The notes under the pieces are model-generated. The model did no database searches. It had not been told where the DNA came from and was given only the letters and a program-made list of their open reading frames with translations. From Prosthecobacter debontii (GTDB lineage Bacteria; Verrucomicrobiota; Verrucomicrobiia; Verrucomicrobiales; Akkermansiaceae), in the NCBI GenBank assembly GCA_945885485.1, contig CAMCYT010000002.1:1-37875 (forward strand): a stretch of 37,875 nt of DNA, written 5' to 3'. Both the position numbers and the translations under genes were made by a program. Positions 16,000 to 24,989 of this stretch are shown here, piece after piece; positions within the stretch are counted from its first letter, which is position 1; every line of letters starts with the position of its first letter.

Positions 16000-17385
16000 A
16001 TGCGTTCACTTTATTACTTTCCTGTTTACGTCCTGTTGAGTTCCTGCGTGCTAGGCCCGCAACCGGGTGCACCGGATACTCTGCTTCCATCATCGATCCG
16101 CGGAGATTCGGCGCCACATGGGTTATCGTTTGGTGATAAATCATGGCGAAAGGTTTTCACGGATGCTACCCTGCGCTCCCTGATTGAGCGCGCAATTGCT
16201 AATAATCCCGATCTAACAGCTGCCACTTACCGGATTGAGATCGCGCGAGCCCAAGCCAATTCCGCTCGTGCCGATTGGTTTCCCACGCTGAATGGCAGCA
16301 GCGGAGGCACTGCGAACTATGCCTCGCTAAATGCAGGACAAATCGCGCCGGGCGCAGATCGAACCTCTGAATCATACGATCTCAGTGCTCTCTTAAGCTG
16401 GGAAATCGATTTATGGGGAGGCATCCGCCGGAGTAATGAAGCTGCCCGCGCCAATCTCCTCGCCGCAGAATATCAACGCGATGCCGTGCAAACCAGTCTG
16501 GTAGCCGCTATGGCCGCAGCTTACATTGAGTTGAAAAATCTTGACGAGCGGCTGTCTATTTCAAAGCGCACTGCCGAGAGCCGTCAGGCTTCGCTGAAAC
16601 TGGTCACTGACCGTCGTGTCGGAGGAGTGAGCTCGGATTTGGAAGTAGGGCAAGCCGAGGCATTGCTGGGACAGGCACGCGTTGCCATACCTGTGACGGA
16701 GCAGGCTATTGCAGCCAAGGAAAATGAAATTCGTGCTTTGCTCGGTGATTATCCCGGAAGTGTGGCTCGTACTGGCAGTCTATCCAACTTGGATGACTCC
16801 CTTTATATCAAAGGTGGGTTGCCCTCCAGTCTTTTGCAAAGGCGGCCGGATCTTGCTGCTGCGGATCAAGCTTACCGCTCAGCCGTGGCACAGATCGGCG
16901 TTGCAGAAGCACTGCGCCTTCCCTCGTTATCTCTAACAGGCAGCGGCGGATTATTGAGTCGGGATCTAGATAATCTGTTAGAGGGTAAATCAGGGATTTA
17001 CTCCGTCGGCCCCCGCCTCGTCGGGCCGATTTTCGATGCGGGACGCGGCAAAGCGCGAAGCGATGCTGCGAAGGCGCAAGCTAGTGAGGCTCTCGCTAAT
17101 CATGAGCGTGCAGCAAAACAAGCATTCCGCGAAGCGGCAGATTCGATCAATAGCCACCTGAAAACCGGACAAATCAGCAAGGAGCTAACGAGTCTTGTTG
17201 ATTCGAACCGCAAGGTTGCCACCGTTGCTAACGACCGCTTCCAGGGAGGGGCATCCAGTTATCTTGAGGTGCTTGATGCCGAACGCAGTCTCTTTAATTC
17301 CGAACTGGAGCTTGCAGATGCCCGCCGCGATCGGCTCCTTTCTGTTGTTCGGGCATATCGCGCTCTGGGCGGTGGCTGGAAGTAG
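16000..17385 (+). CDS. RND efflux outer-membrane factor lipoprotein (OprM/NodT family)
   Basis: TolC-like channel completing the tripartite pump. 461 aa from ATG 16000; the frame is open to 15874, but MRSLYYFPVYVLLSSC is a lipoprotein signal with the lipidated Cys at residue 16. Two OEP repeats are visible: LIERAIANNPDLTAATYRIEIARAQ with DLSALLSWEIDLWGG, and LLQRRPDLAAADQAYRSAVAQIG with RLPSLSLTGSGG. The ending (SYLEVLDAERSLFNSELEL) is typical of NodT-type factors. The start is 188 bp from the adaptor start on the other strand, so the system is split over a divergent promoter region. Confidence 0.94.
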   Translation: MRSLYYFPVYVLLSSCVLGPQPGAPDTLLPSSIRGDSAPHGLSFGDKSWRKVFTDATLRSLIERAIANNPDLTAATYRIEIARAQANSARADWFPTLNGSSGGTANYASLNAGQIAPGADRTSESYDLSALLSWEIDLWGGIRRSNEAARANLLAAEYQRDAVQTSLVAAMAAAYIELKNLDERLSISKRTAESRQASLKLVTDRRVGGVSSDLEVGQAEALLGQARVAIPVTEQAIAAKENEIRALLGDYPGSVARTGSLSNLDDSLYIKGGLPSSLLQRRPDLAAADQAYRSAVAQIGVAEALRLPSLSLTGSGGLLSRDLDNLLEGKSGIYSVGPRLVGPIFDAGRGKARSDAAKAQASEALANHERAAKQAFREAADSINSHLKTGQISKELTSLVDSNRKVATVANDRFQGGASSYLEVLDAERSLFNSELELADARRDRLLSVVRAYRALGGGWK

Positions 17386-17449
17386 CCAGTCTAAACAACC
17401 AAGGTCATTTATCGTGATGATGATTTTGAGGTGGTGAATTTACGCGCAT

Positions 17450-17483
17450 AAAAAAACCCGCACCGGATGACCGATGCGGGTTT
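17450..17483 (-). terminator. Rho-independent terminator of fusA
   Basis: On the minus strand: AAACCCGCA, inner stem CGG-TCAT-CCG with one mismatch, TGCGGGTTT, followed by a run of T (TTTTTTT in total). It begins 17 nt after the fusA stop. On the plus strand the hairpin has only three T, so termination of the outer-membrane-factor transcript there would be weaker. Confidence 0.9.
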
Positions 17484-17500
17484 GAAGGTTAGCTTTGGGC

Positions 17501-19597
17501 TTATTTGGCAGCGCGGAGGGCTTCTTCTTTGGCCTTGGCTTTTGCGATGACGTCGTCGGAGACGTTTTTCGGGCACGGGGCGTAATGAGAGAACTCCATG
17601 GAGAACTGACCACGACCGGAAGTCATGGTGCGAAGGTCGCCGATGTAACCGAACATCGCAGAGAGCGGAGCTTCGGCTTTGACGCGAACACCACCCGGAG
17701 TTGGCTCTTGGCCTTGGATCATGCCGCGGCGGCGGTTGAGATCGCCGATGACGTCACCGACTTTTTCTTCGGGAGCGAAGACGTCGAGTTTCATCATTGG
17801 CTCAAGGATTTGCGGGCCGCACTTGACCATGGTCTGACGATACGCGGCTTTCGCAGCGATCTCGAAGGCGATGTTACTGGAGTCCACGGCGTGGAAACCA
17901 CCTTCGTTAAGCGTAACTTTAAAGTCCAGGCAAGGGTAGCCGGCAAGTGGTCCTTTATCGACCGAGGTTTTGAAACCTTTTTCGACGGCGGGGATGAACT
18001 CTTTCGGGATACTGCCACCGACAACCTTCGATTCGAAGATGAAACCTGTGCCTGGCTCGCCGGGCTCGATGGTGTAGTCGATTTTCGCGAACTGACCGGA
18101 ACCACCCGATTGTTTCTTGTGGGTGTAGCTGTCGTTAAGGGACTTGGTGATGGTTTCACGGTAAGCAACCTGTGGAGCACCAACGGTGACTTCCACTTTG
18201 TGCGTGCGCTTAAGGATATCGATTTTGATGTCGAGGTGAAGCTCGCCCATGCCTTTGAGGATCATCTCGTTGGTTTCCTCGTCGGTTTCGACGCGGAACG
18301 ATGGATCTTCTTGGATCATTTTGCCGATCGCGTTAGCGAGTTTCTCGGCGTTGGCTTTGTCCTTAGCGGCAACAGCGATAGAGATAACCGGATCTGGGAA
18401 CACCATTGGCTCCAAGGTCGCTGGGAATTTCTCGTCGCAAAGGGTGTGACCCGTCTGAACGTTTTTGAGACCGACGATGGCGACGATGTCACCAGCTTGG
18501 GCGGAGTCGATTTCCTTGCGGTCATCGGCGTGCATCTCGACCATGCGGCTGATGCGCTCGGGTTTACCGGTGAAGGAGTTGAGAACGGTATCGCCTTTTT
18601 TGATCGTTCCCGAATAGATGCGGGTGAAGGTGAGAGCGCCGAACTTGTCGTCCATGATTTTGAACGCCAAGCCGCGGAACGGAGCTTTCGGGTCGATGAC
18701 CGCGAACTTGCCAGTTGGGGTGCCCTCCTCGTCCACTTCGGGCAGAGGCTTCACGTCGAGCGGGTTCGGCAGGTAATCGACTACGGCATCGAGCACGAGC
18801 TGGAGCCCTTTGTTTTTGAAACTGGAGCCGCAGTAGGTTGGGAAAAAGGCGAGGTCGATGGTGCCCTTGCGGATGCACTTTTTGATCTCATCGATGGAAG
18901 GCTCCTTGCCTTCGAGGTAAGCTTCCATGATCGCGTCGTCTTGCTCGACGGCGGTTTCGATGAGTTGAGCGCGGTATTCTTTAGCCTTGTCCACCATGTC
19001 GGCAGGGATTTCACCGATCTTGAAATTTTCTGGTTGGCCGGATTCGTCCCAGATGTGGGCTTTCATGGTGAGGAGATCGACGACTCCGACGAATTCGGAC
19101 TCGGTGCCGATCGGCAGAACCATGACAAGAGCTTGGGCGCCGAGGATTTTTTTCACCTGAGCGACGACGCGGTAGTAATCAGCGCCGATACGGTCGAGCT
19201 TGTTCACATAAATGACGCGGGAAACGCCCGAATCGTTCGCGTAGCGCCAGTTGGTTTCGGATTGTGGCTCAACGCCGCCAGAACCGCAGAAAACGCCGAC
19301 GCCGCCATCGAGAACTTTCAGCGAGCGGTAAACTTCGATGGTGAAGTCAACGTGGCCGGGAGTGTCGATGATGTTGAACTGGTGATCTTTCCAGAAGCAG
19401 GTGGTGGCAGCGGATTGAATGGTGATACCGCGCTCGGCTTCTTGATCCATGAAGTCCATGGTGGATGCGCCGTCGTGGACCTCGCCGATTTTGTGGATCT
19501 TACCGGTGAGTTTGAGAATGCGTTCGGTGGTGGTCGTTTTGCCCGCGTCAACGTGGGCGAAAATTCCGATGTTACGGTATTTGCTGAGGTCCTTCAT
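17501..19597 (-). CDS. fusA: Translation elongation factor G
   Basis: GTPase that drives ribosomal translocation. The protein is 698 aa, normal for EF-G. The G-domain motifs are AHVDAGKT (14-21), DTPGH (78-82) and NKLD (132-135); domains II-V follow, with domain IV at SGGSGQFAKIDYTIEP and the C-terminus MFGYIGDLRTMTSGRGQFSMEFSHY. It is not in an str operon (no rpsL, rpsG or tuf next to it), and is followed by its own terminator. No Shine-Dalgarno is seen before the ATG (CACATCAGGC). A 702-codon frame on the opposite strand is only a codon-bias shadow. Confidence 0.97.
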   Translation of the reverse strand: MKDLSKYRNIGIFAHVDAGKTTTTERILKLTGKIHKIGEVHDGASTMDFMDQEAERGITIQSAATTCFWKDHQFNIIDTPGHVDFTIEVYRSLKVLDGGVGVFCGSGGVEPQSETNWRYANDSGVSRVIYVNKLDRIGADYYRVVAQVKKILGAQALVMVLPIGTESEFVGVVDLLTMKAHIWDESGQPENFKIGEIPADMVDKAKEYRAQLIETAVEQDDAIMEAYLEGKEPSIDEIKKCIRKGTIDLAFFPTYCGSSFKNKGLQLVLDAVVDYLPNPLDVKPLPEVDEEGTPTGKFAVIDPKAPFRGLAFKIMDDKFGALTFTRIYSGTIKKGDTVLNSFTGKPERISRMVEMHADDRKEIDSAQAGDIVAIVGLKNVQTGHTLCDEKFPATLEPMVFPDPVISIAVAAKDKANAEKLANAIGKMIQEDPSFRVETDEETNEMILKGMGELHLDIKIDILKRTHKVEVTVGAPQVAYRETITKSLNDSYTHKKQSGGSGQFAKIDYTIEPGEPGTGFIFESKVVGGSIPKEFIPAVEKGFKTSVDKGPLAGYPCLDFKVTLNEGGFHAVDSSNIAFEIAAKAAYRQTMVKCGPQILEPMMKLDVFAPEEKVGDVIGDLNRRRGMIQGQEPTPGGVRVKAEAPLSAMFGYIGDLRTMTSGRGQFSMEFSHYAPCPKNVSDDVIAKAKAKEEALRAAK

Positions 19598-19738
19598 GCC
19601 TGATGTGTGTAATGGTTATAGGGCCGAGGATAGTCGGCGGGGCGGGGTTTTAGCCGAGCAAACAGGTTTTGCAACCTTTGATTGAGGGTTTCACGCGTTT
19701 CTGGGGGGTGGGGAAGATTTTTCAACGCATTGTAAAAG

Positions 19739-19884
19739 GGTAGGGTCAACTCGTATACCCCGATATGTCGGGGCCGTGTTGACCGTGATTCTTGGAAGGT
19801 GGGCTTCGAGGAAGGATATACGTCAGCTAGAACGATCCCGCGTTGCCGTTTTGAAGTGGGTCGCCACGGCGAGGCGACCCTACC
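19739..19884 (+). repeat. Family-1 BIME-like repeat (copy 9, nested palindrome in left hairpin)
   Basis: 146-bp copy between fusA and ssrA. The left hairpin is GGTCAAC-TCGTA-CCCCGATATGTCGGGG-CCGT-GTTGACC: the 16-nt palindrome found in right hairpins of other copies appears here in the left one and in reverse complement. The right hairpin is GGGTCGCC-ACGGCGA-GGCGACCC. Confidence 0.85.
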
Positions 19885-19942
19885 GCAAAGGTCGCAGTAG
19901 CTATATCCACTGCTGCTCATTGAACAAGCGCAGCGCGTCGAA

Positions 19943-20300
19943 TGGTGGAGGCGAGGGGAGTCGAACCCCTGTCCGGAACGTCATCTACATTGGCATCTAC
20001 ACGTTTAGTGGTTCATCTGGTATTTCGGAAATGCTGGGCTGATCCACGGCGTTGCTTTTCCTAGGAACCTGTTTGATCTCGAAAGTGAACCCGGTTACCC
20101 GATCCTCAATCCAGCCTGCTAAGTGTCGTCTACTCCCCTAGCAGGCGTTGGGGTATTGACGTTGCTGTCAATTAAGCAGCAAGTGCGAGCTCGTTAGAGT
20201 CTGCATTTATTTGTTTTGAACGGCTTTTTTAAGAGGCCAACCGATCAACCTCTACGTGCAGCCAGCGCTTCAAACATCCCGTCGAAACCAGAACGCCCCC
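19943..20300 (-). ncRNA. ssrA: tmRNA (ssrA)
   Basis: 358-nt transfer-messenger RNA that rescues stalled ribosomes and tags the truncated product for proteolysis (ClpP, encoded in this window, is the usual protease partner). The 5' end GGGGGCG pairs with CGCCTCC before A-CCA at the 3' end, and the T-arm GGGGTTCGACTCCCC is intact. GGTTTCGACGG near the 5' end is the conserved tRNA-like element. The mRNA-like segment ends ...GAG CTC GCA CTT GCT GCT TAA. The one-piece form, CCA-encoded and uninterrupted, is normal for non-alphaproteobacterial tmRNA. Confidence 0.97.
20172..20204 (-). other. tmRNA tag-peptide reading frame (ADSNELALAA-stop)
   Basis: Within ssrA, codons GCA GAC TCT AAC GAG CTC GCA CTT GCT GCT TAA encode ADSNELALAA. 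The ending LALAA is the degron recognised by ClpXP-type proteases. The resume codon is taken as GCA by analogy with other tmRNAs. Confidence 0.85.
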
Positions 20301-20403
20301 ATTCGCTTAGCGATAATCAGAGTAATCCAGAGTTGAGTTTATTCAACGGAAATTTTGCTGGGGGGAAAACAGGGTCATCAAGCTAGGGAGAAGAAAGAGG
20401 TTT

Positions 20404-20550
20404 AACCACGGATAAACGCGGATGAACACGGATCAGAAATCAATAATTGGTGCCGAAGATGAGTTTTAACCCTGCCATTGCGGCTCATTTGGCTGAAATA
20501 CTCACCTTCATCATGCTTTTATCCGTGTCCATCTGCGTTCATCCGTGGTT
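20404..20550. repeat. Family-3 inverted-repeat element (CCACGGATRAACRCGGAT arms)
   Basis: Two 30-nt imperfect inverted arms: 20404-20433 (starting AACCACGGATAAACG) and 20521-20550 (ending TTCATCCGTGGTT), enclosing about 87 bp. Each arm contains the internal repeat GGATRAAC. The right arm, read on the minus strand, supplies the final codons CAC GGA TGA of the EcsC-like gene. Elements with CCACGGAT..AACACGGAT arms are known as dispersed repeats in diverse bacteria. Confidence 0.75.
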
Positions 20551-21222
20551 CTCTTCTTTATTTTGCCAAAGTTTCTCCTTAGCTGGATGACCCTGGGGGA
20601 GAAAAGATTCCTCCACCTCGATCTCGATCTCAATTTCCCGGCTGAAGGTCTCGATGGCGGTTTTGCCGACGGAGCGGGTGTCCAGGATGGAGTAACCTCC
20701 TACGACGATAGGGCCGATAATCGGTACCCAACGAGAGATTGATTTGCCGATGGCTTTCTGGGTCAGATGAATCGTGATGTGTTTGAGGATGTTTTGGATG
20801 ACCCTCAGGCTGCCTTGTTTGAGAATGAGTCTTTCACCGACCCGGATGAGAATGTCACGCGCTAGCATGGCGGCGCCATGTCGGAACAGGCAGTAGACCA
20901 TCATTTCTTGGTTCAACTGAGCGGATTTCCCATAGCAGGCGGCGATGTCTGAAACCATTTGCTGTTGGATATCCCATACTTTTTTAAGATCGGGAATGAT
21001 GGTGAGTAATCCTGCTGGCCCGGGTGCAAGCGCTAATGTTGCTGACACGGCTCCAGCTTTGATGCCTGCGATGCGCACGATGTCCCGTGCGCGTTCTTCA
21101 GGCGTGTTGCTGACCGTTTCCTTGGAGATGGGAACGCTGGAAATAAGTTTCTCTAACAGGTTAAACACCTTTTGCTGCGCAGGATGCGCTAGAGATTGGT
21201 TGATGTCAGGTTTGTCGGACAT
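20539..21222 (-). CDS. EcsC-family-like protein
   Basis: 227 aa. The pattern ALAPGPAGLLTIIPDLKKVWDIQQQMVSDIAACYGK resembles the EcsC family core, and a second hydrophobic segment (SRWVPIIGPIVVGGYSILDTRSVG) follows the family layout. Function is not established: EcsC is named after the Bacillus ABC-transporter locus, but stand-alone homologues are uncharacterised. There is no signal peptide, and weak membrane association is likely. A low-complexity acidic tail (REIEIEIEVEESF) precedes a C-terminus taken from the family-3 repeat. It is flanked by the repeat and by 290 bp of non-coding DNA. Confidence 0.65.
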   Translation of the reverse strand: MSDKPDINQSLAHPAQQKVFNLLEKLISSVPISKETVSNTPEERARDIVRIAGIKAGAVSATLALAPGPAGLLTIIPDLKKVWDIQQQMVSDIAACYGKSAQLNQEMMVYCLFRHGAAMLARDILIRVGERLILKQGSLRVIQNILKHITIHLTQKAIGKSISRWVPIIGPIVVGGYSILDTRSVGKTAIETFSREIEIEIEVEESFLPQGHPAKEKLWQNKEENHG

Positions 21223-21512
21223 GGTTCGAAGCTGATTTTACAGCACGGAGTAGGTTACTACTAACTTAGTTCAACATTTCGATGCGGATAATGGAATCCA
21301 AATTCCGGCTATCTGCGCATCATCTTGAAATTGAATGTTTTCGAAACAGATATGGTGGCGCGCTATGTCGCTATTCTCCTGTTTAGGAACAACAATCGGA
21401 AATCGACGCTCCTAGCTGCCTGAGTGCTTTATCGGTTTGATTGACGATTGTTAATTGTTGATTTTTGAATGAAGAGAAAAGCGAATTCAAAAAATACCAT
21501 AGACGATGAGGT
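21223..21512. other. Non-coding interval between the EcsC-like gene and the copper ATPase
   Basis: 290 bp, AT-richer than its surroundings, with no convincing ORF or RNA gene. It holds related short motifs: ACAATCGGAAATCGACG (near 21390) and TTGATTGACGATTGTTAATTG (near 21437), the type of degenerate repeat often seen in PVC genomes. No clear operator or terminator was recognised. Confidence 0.4.
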
Positions 21513-23693
21513 TCAAAGGCTCTTCCGTTTTAGTCTCAGTGCATTAAGGATCACAGAGACGGAGGAGAAACTCATCGCAACGCCTGCGATCATAGGGCTT
21601 AGGAGGATTCCGAAAAATGGGTAGAGCACACCGGCGGCGATGGGGACGCCGATGGCGTTGTAGATGAAGGCGAAGAACAGATTCTGGCGGATGTTGCGCA
21701 TAGTGGCGCGACTGAGTTGGATGGTTTTGGCGATGGCGAGGAGGTCGCCTTTTACGAGGGTGATAGCGGCGCTGCCGATGGCGACGTCGGTGCCGGTGCC
21801 CATCGCGATGCCGACATCCGCACTAGCGAGGGCAGGGGCATCGTTGATTCCATCGCCTGCCATGGCGACGACTGCTCCTTTGGCTTTGAGCGCATGGATC
21901 AGGTTGATTTTATCCTGAGGCAAGACCTCAGCATGGACTTCGGCTATCCCGAGTTCTTTCGCGACTGCTTGAGCGGTTGCTGCGTTGTCGCCGGTGCACA
22001 TGATGACTTTCACGCCCATCTCGTGAAGGGTGCGGATCGCTTCGGCGCTGGATGCTTTGATGGGATCGGCGATGGCGAAAATGCCTGCGAGTTCGGTGCC
22101 AACCCCGACCCATACAACCGTCTTGGCTTTTCCCCGAAGCTCTTGGGCGCGTAGCTCCCAATCGTCAGGAATGGCGATGCCGTGTTCGGATAGGAAAGAG
22201 GATTTTCCAATTCTAACCATTTTTCCATCGACGCCAGCCGTCACGCCGCCTGCGGTGGTTGATTCGAAATTGGTGACTGGAAAAAGTTTAATCTTAGATT
22301 CTTTCGCGGCATCTACCACGGCGCGGGCGAGCGAATGTTCGCTAGGCGACTCGACGGAAGCGGCGAGGCGGAGGAGTGCTTCGCGTTCAAAATTTTGAGA
22401 GGGGATAATATCGGTGACGCTTGGTTTGCCAGCAGTGAGTGTGCCGGTTTTGTCGGTGACGAGATGAGTGATTTTTTCCGCAAGCTCGATGGCACCCGCG
22501 TTTTTCACGAGAATCCCCATCCCTGCCGCGCGGCCAACTCCGACCATGATTGACATCGGAGTGGCTAACCCGAGCGCGCAAGGACAAGCGATGATGAGCA
22601 CGGAAACGGCGTTGACCAAGGCGAACGCTAGCGCAGGAGCAGGGCCGAAAATCGCCCATAGAATAAAGGTGATGGCGGATAAACTGATCACAATCGGCAC
22701 GAACCAACCCGCCACGGTATCGGCGACTTTTTGTATGGGCGCACGGCTGCGTTGCGCTTCCGCAACCATGTGGACGATTTGTGAAAGCAGCGTCTCGCCA
22801 CCGATTTTTTCCGCACGCATCACGAAACTTCCGGTTTGGTTGAGGGTTGCGCCGATCACGGGGTCGCCATCTTTTTTCGCGACTGGCATGGGTTCACCGG
22901 TGATCATGGATTCGTCGATGTTGCCGCCACCTTCGGTGATCGTGCCGTCGATGGGAATTTTTTCGCCGGGACGGACACGGAGGAGATCGCCGACCGCGAT
23001 TTCATCTACTAGGACGTCCTCTTCTTTTCCGTCGCGGAGGCGGTGAGCGGTTTTTGCGGCGAGGCCGATGAGGGATTGGATGGCTTCACCGGTTCGGGCG
23101 CGGGCTTTCGCTTCTAACAATTGTCCGAGCAAAACCAGCACCGTGATCACTGCAGCGGCCTCGAAGTAGAGGCCGACCTCGCCGTGTTCTTTGAACGATT
23201 CCGGAAACATGCCCGGCGCGAGAACCGCGACCGCGCTGTAGATAAACGCTGCGCCGACGCCGGTGGCGATGAGCGTGAACATGTTGAGATTCCATGTTTT
23301 CAGCGAGACCCATGCTTTCGTGAAAAACATTCCGCCCGCCCAGAGAACCACGGGGATAGTCAGGATGAATTCGATCCATTTTGTGAGATCTCTTCGAAAA
23401 TGCAGGTCGGGAAATAGGTGTGTCATGGCGAGGAAAAACACTGGCAGCGTAAGCACGGCGGAGATCCAAAATTTTCGATTCAGCGCAAGGATTTCATGAT
23501 CCTCTCCGTCGGCGGCGAACAAAGGATTTCGCTCCAAAGCCATGCCGCATTTCGGGCAATCGCCGGGTTTGTCGGACTCCACACCGGGACACATCGGGCA
23601 AAAATATTTCGCTCCCGAGGATGGTTCGACATCGGCTTCTGCTGAATGGTCGTGGCCGCTGCAGCAGGATTTTTTTTCGTGGGAATCAGTCAT
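21513..23693 (-). CDS. Heavy-metal (copper-type) P1B-ATPase
   Basis: 726-aa P-type ATPase that exports Cu(I) across the inner membrane. The N-terminus lacks a ferredoxin-like metal-binding domain and instead has a His-rich stretch and a four-Cys heavy-metal-binding motif (CPMC at 32-35, CPKC at 46-49). Eight helices follow, with the intramembrane CPC at 370-372 (ACPCALGLATP), the TGE actuator loop at 265-267, the phosphorylation site Asp414 in DKTGTLT, and GDGINDAPAL with GIAMGTGTDVA. The CPC motif points to Cu/Ag rather than Zn/Cd. Called CopA-like. It is divergent from the Gfo/Idh/MocA gene; no copper operator was recognised. Confidence 0.93.
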   Translation of the reverse strand: MTDSHEKKSCCSGHDHSAEADVEPSSGAKYFCPMCPGVESDKPGDCPKCGMALERNPLFAADGEDHEILALNRKFWISAVLTLPVFFLAMTHLFPDLHFRRDLTKWIEFILTIPVVLWAGGMFFTKAWVSLKTWNLNMFTLIATGVGAAFIYSAVAVLAPGMFPESFKEHGEVGLYFEAAAVITVLVLLGQLLEAKARARTGEAIQSLIGLAAKTAHRLRDGKEEDVLVDEIAVGDLLRVRPGEKIPIDGTITEGGGNIDESMITGEPMPVAKKDGDPVIGATLNQTGSFVMRAEKIGGETLLSQIVHMVAEAQRSRAPIQKVADTVAGWFVPIVISLSAITFILWAIFGPAPALAFALVNAVSVLIIACPCALGLATPMSIMVGVGRAAGMGILVKNAGAIELAEKITHLVTDKTGTLTAGKPSVTDIIPSQNFEREALLRLAASVESPSEHSLARAVVDAAKESKIKLFPVTNFESTTAGGVTAGVDGKMVRIGKSSFLSEHGIAIPDDWELRAQELRGKAKTVVWVGVGTELAGIFAIADPIKASSAEAIRTLHEMGVKVIMCTGDNAATAQAVAKELGIAEVHAEVLPQDKINLIHALKAKGAVVAMAGDGINDAPALASADVGIAMGTGTDVAIGSAAITLVKGDLLAIAKTIQLSRATMRNIRQNLFFAFIYNAIGVPIAAGVLYPFFGILLSPMIAGVAMSFSSVSVILNALRLKRKSL

Positions 23694-23806
23694 ACGAGAA
23701 CTGGCAGAAGCTTAGTCGCAGTAAAACTAAAAGCAACCTTGCCACCGCAGGCCTAAATCCCAAATATCCCCGCGATCTCTCAATTTAACCAACCAAACAT
23801 CCTCTC

Positions 23807-24850
23807 ATGAAATTCGGAATCATCGGCGCCGGTATGATCGGCCACTTTCACGCAAAAGCCATCACTGCCATGACTGGCGGTGAGCTCCAATCGGTTTTCG
23901 ACCTCCGCGCGGAGGCTGCGGAAAAAATCGCAACGGAATATGGCTGCAAGGCTTACTCGAACATCGACGAGTTTCTTGCCGATCCTGAGTTAGAGATTGT
24001 AACGATCGGCACGCCTTCCGGTGCGCACTTGGATCCTGCGCTTGCTGCTTTGAATGCTGGCAAACATGTGATTTGTGAAAAGCCATTGGAGATCACCACC
24101 GAGCGCATTGATCAGTTGATAGCTGCTGCGGCGAAGAATGGCAAAACGCTTTCCGCGGTGTTGAATCGCCGTTTCCATCCCGGAATGGATGCTTTCAAAA
24201 AAGCGGCCGATGAAGGACGTTTTGGAAAACTCACCTCGGCATCGGCCTACGTGAAATGGTTCCGCGATCAGGCATATTACGATTCCGCCGGTTGGCGCGG
24301 GACATGGGCGTTGGATGGTGGTGGTGCGTTGATGAATCAATCGGTGCACACGGTCGATGCTCTACTCTATCTCGCAGGTCCTGCAAAATCCGTGCAAGCC
24401 GTCACCGCGTGCCTCGCTCACGAGCGCATCGAGGTGGAAGACAGTATCGTCGCAACCGTGGAGTTTGAAAATGGTGCGCTCGGCGTGATCGAGTGCTCGA
24501 CCTGCACTTGGTCGAAAGCCGGACATCCCGCTCGTGTCCAACTGGCCGGAACTGATGGATCGGTTTTCCTAGCCGACGAATCTTTCGAAATCTGGGATTT
24601 CCGCGAAGAGAAACCTGAAGACACACAGATCAAATCAACCTTGATGAAAGGCCAAGAAGCCGGGCTTGGTGCAAACGATCCTACCGCGATCAATTTCTAT
24701 CAGCATCAACGCAATTTTGAAGAGGTCGTGCAATCGATCCAGGAAGGACGCCAGTGCAAAACGCATGCGGGTGAAGCCCGTAAAGCTGTTGCACTCATTC
24801 GTGCGATCTATGAATCCGCGCAGAATGGCGGGAAAAAAGTTTCTGTGTGA
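23807..24850 (+). CDS. Gfo/Idh/MocA-family oxidoreductase
   Basis: 347-aa NAD(P)-dependent dehydrogenase. Rossmann motif GAGMIG (7-12), a conserved EKP turn (HVICEKPLEIT), and the C-terminal alpha/beta domain (GWRGTWALDGGGALMNQSVHTVDALLYLAG). It acts on an unknown sugar or inositol-like substrate. There is no signal peptide or Tat motif, unlike many secreted PVC members, so it is cytoplasmic. It is a single gene, with a family-2 repeat starting 16 bp after the stop. Confidence 0.92.
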   Translation: MKFGIIGAGMIGHFHAKAITAMTGGELQSVFDLRAEAAEKIATEYGCKAYSNIDEFLADPELEIVTIGTPSGAHLDPALAALNAGKHVICEKPLEITTERIDQLIAAAAKNGKTLSAVLNRRFHPGMDAFKKAADEGRFGKLTSASAYVKWFRDQAYYDSAGWRGTWALDGGGALMNQSVHTVDALLYLAGPAKSVQAVTACLAHERIEVEDSIVATVEFENGALGVIECSTCTWSKAGHPARVQLAGTDGSVFLADESFEIWDFREEKPEDTQIKSTLMKGQEAGLGANDPTAINFYQHQRNFEEVVQSIQEGRQCKTHAGEARKAVALIRAIYESAQNGGKKVSV

Positions 24851-24865
24851 GCTGATTGTTAGATT

Positions 24866-24979
24866 GGTAGGGTGCCATAGCCGAGGGCACCGTGTGCAAA
24901 CGAGGATTCATTAGATTCTCTTATGAAACATCCAATTCTTCTTCATTTCATGCGGCGCCCTCGGCGATGGCACCCTACC
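24866..24979 (+). repeat. Family-2 BIME-like repeat (copy 1), RAYT2 downstream flank
   Basis: 114 bp, GGTAGGG to CCCTACC. The left hairpin is GGTGCC-ATAGCCGAG-GGCACC with tail GTGTGCAAACGAGGA (type A). The right end, read inward, has tail CGCATGAAATGAAGAAG (type B) and GCC-ATCGCCGAG-GGC. GTAG lies at the foot of each hairpin. It ends 10 bp before the RAYT2 stop codon. Confidence 0.85.
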
Positions 24980-24989
24980 TAGCAGTTTT

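Noticed and set aside
17495..19603. 702-codon open frame on the plus strand, antisense to fusA
   Set aside because: It mirrors fusA exactly, encodes an implausible composition rich in F, D, V and G, and matches no family. It is a codon-bias shadow.
19594..19920. 108-aa minus-strand frame upstream of fusA
   Set aside because: It spans a family-1 repeat and the fusA leader; no family resemblance.
19930..20020. tRNA gene suggested by the T-arm-like GAGTCGAACCCCT
   Set aside because: It is the 3' tRNA-like end of tmRNA; the matching 5' end and the tag frame are present upstream.
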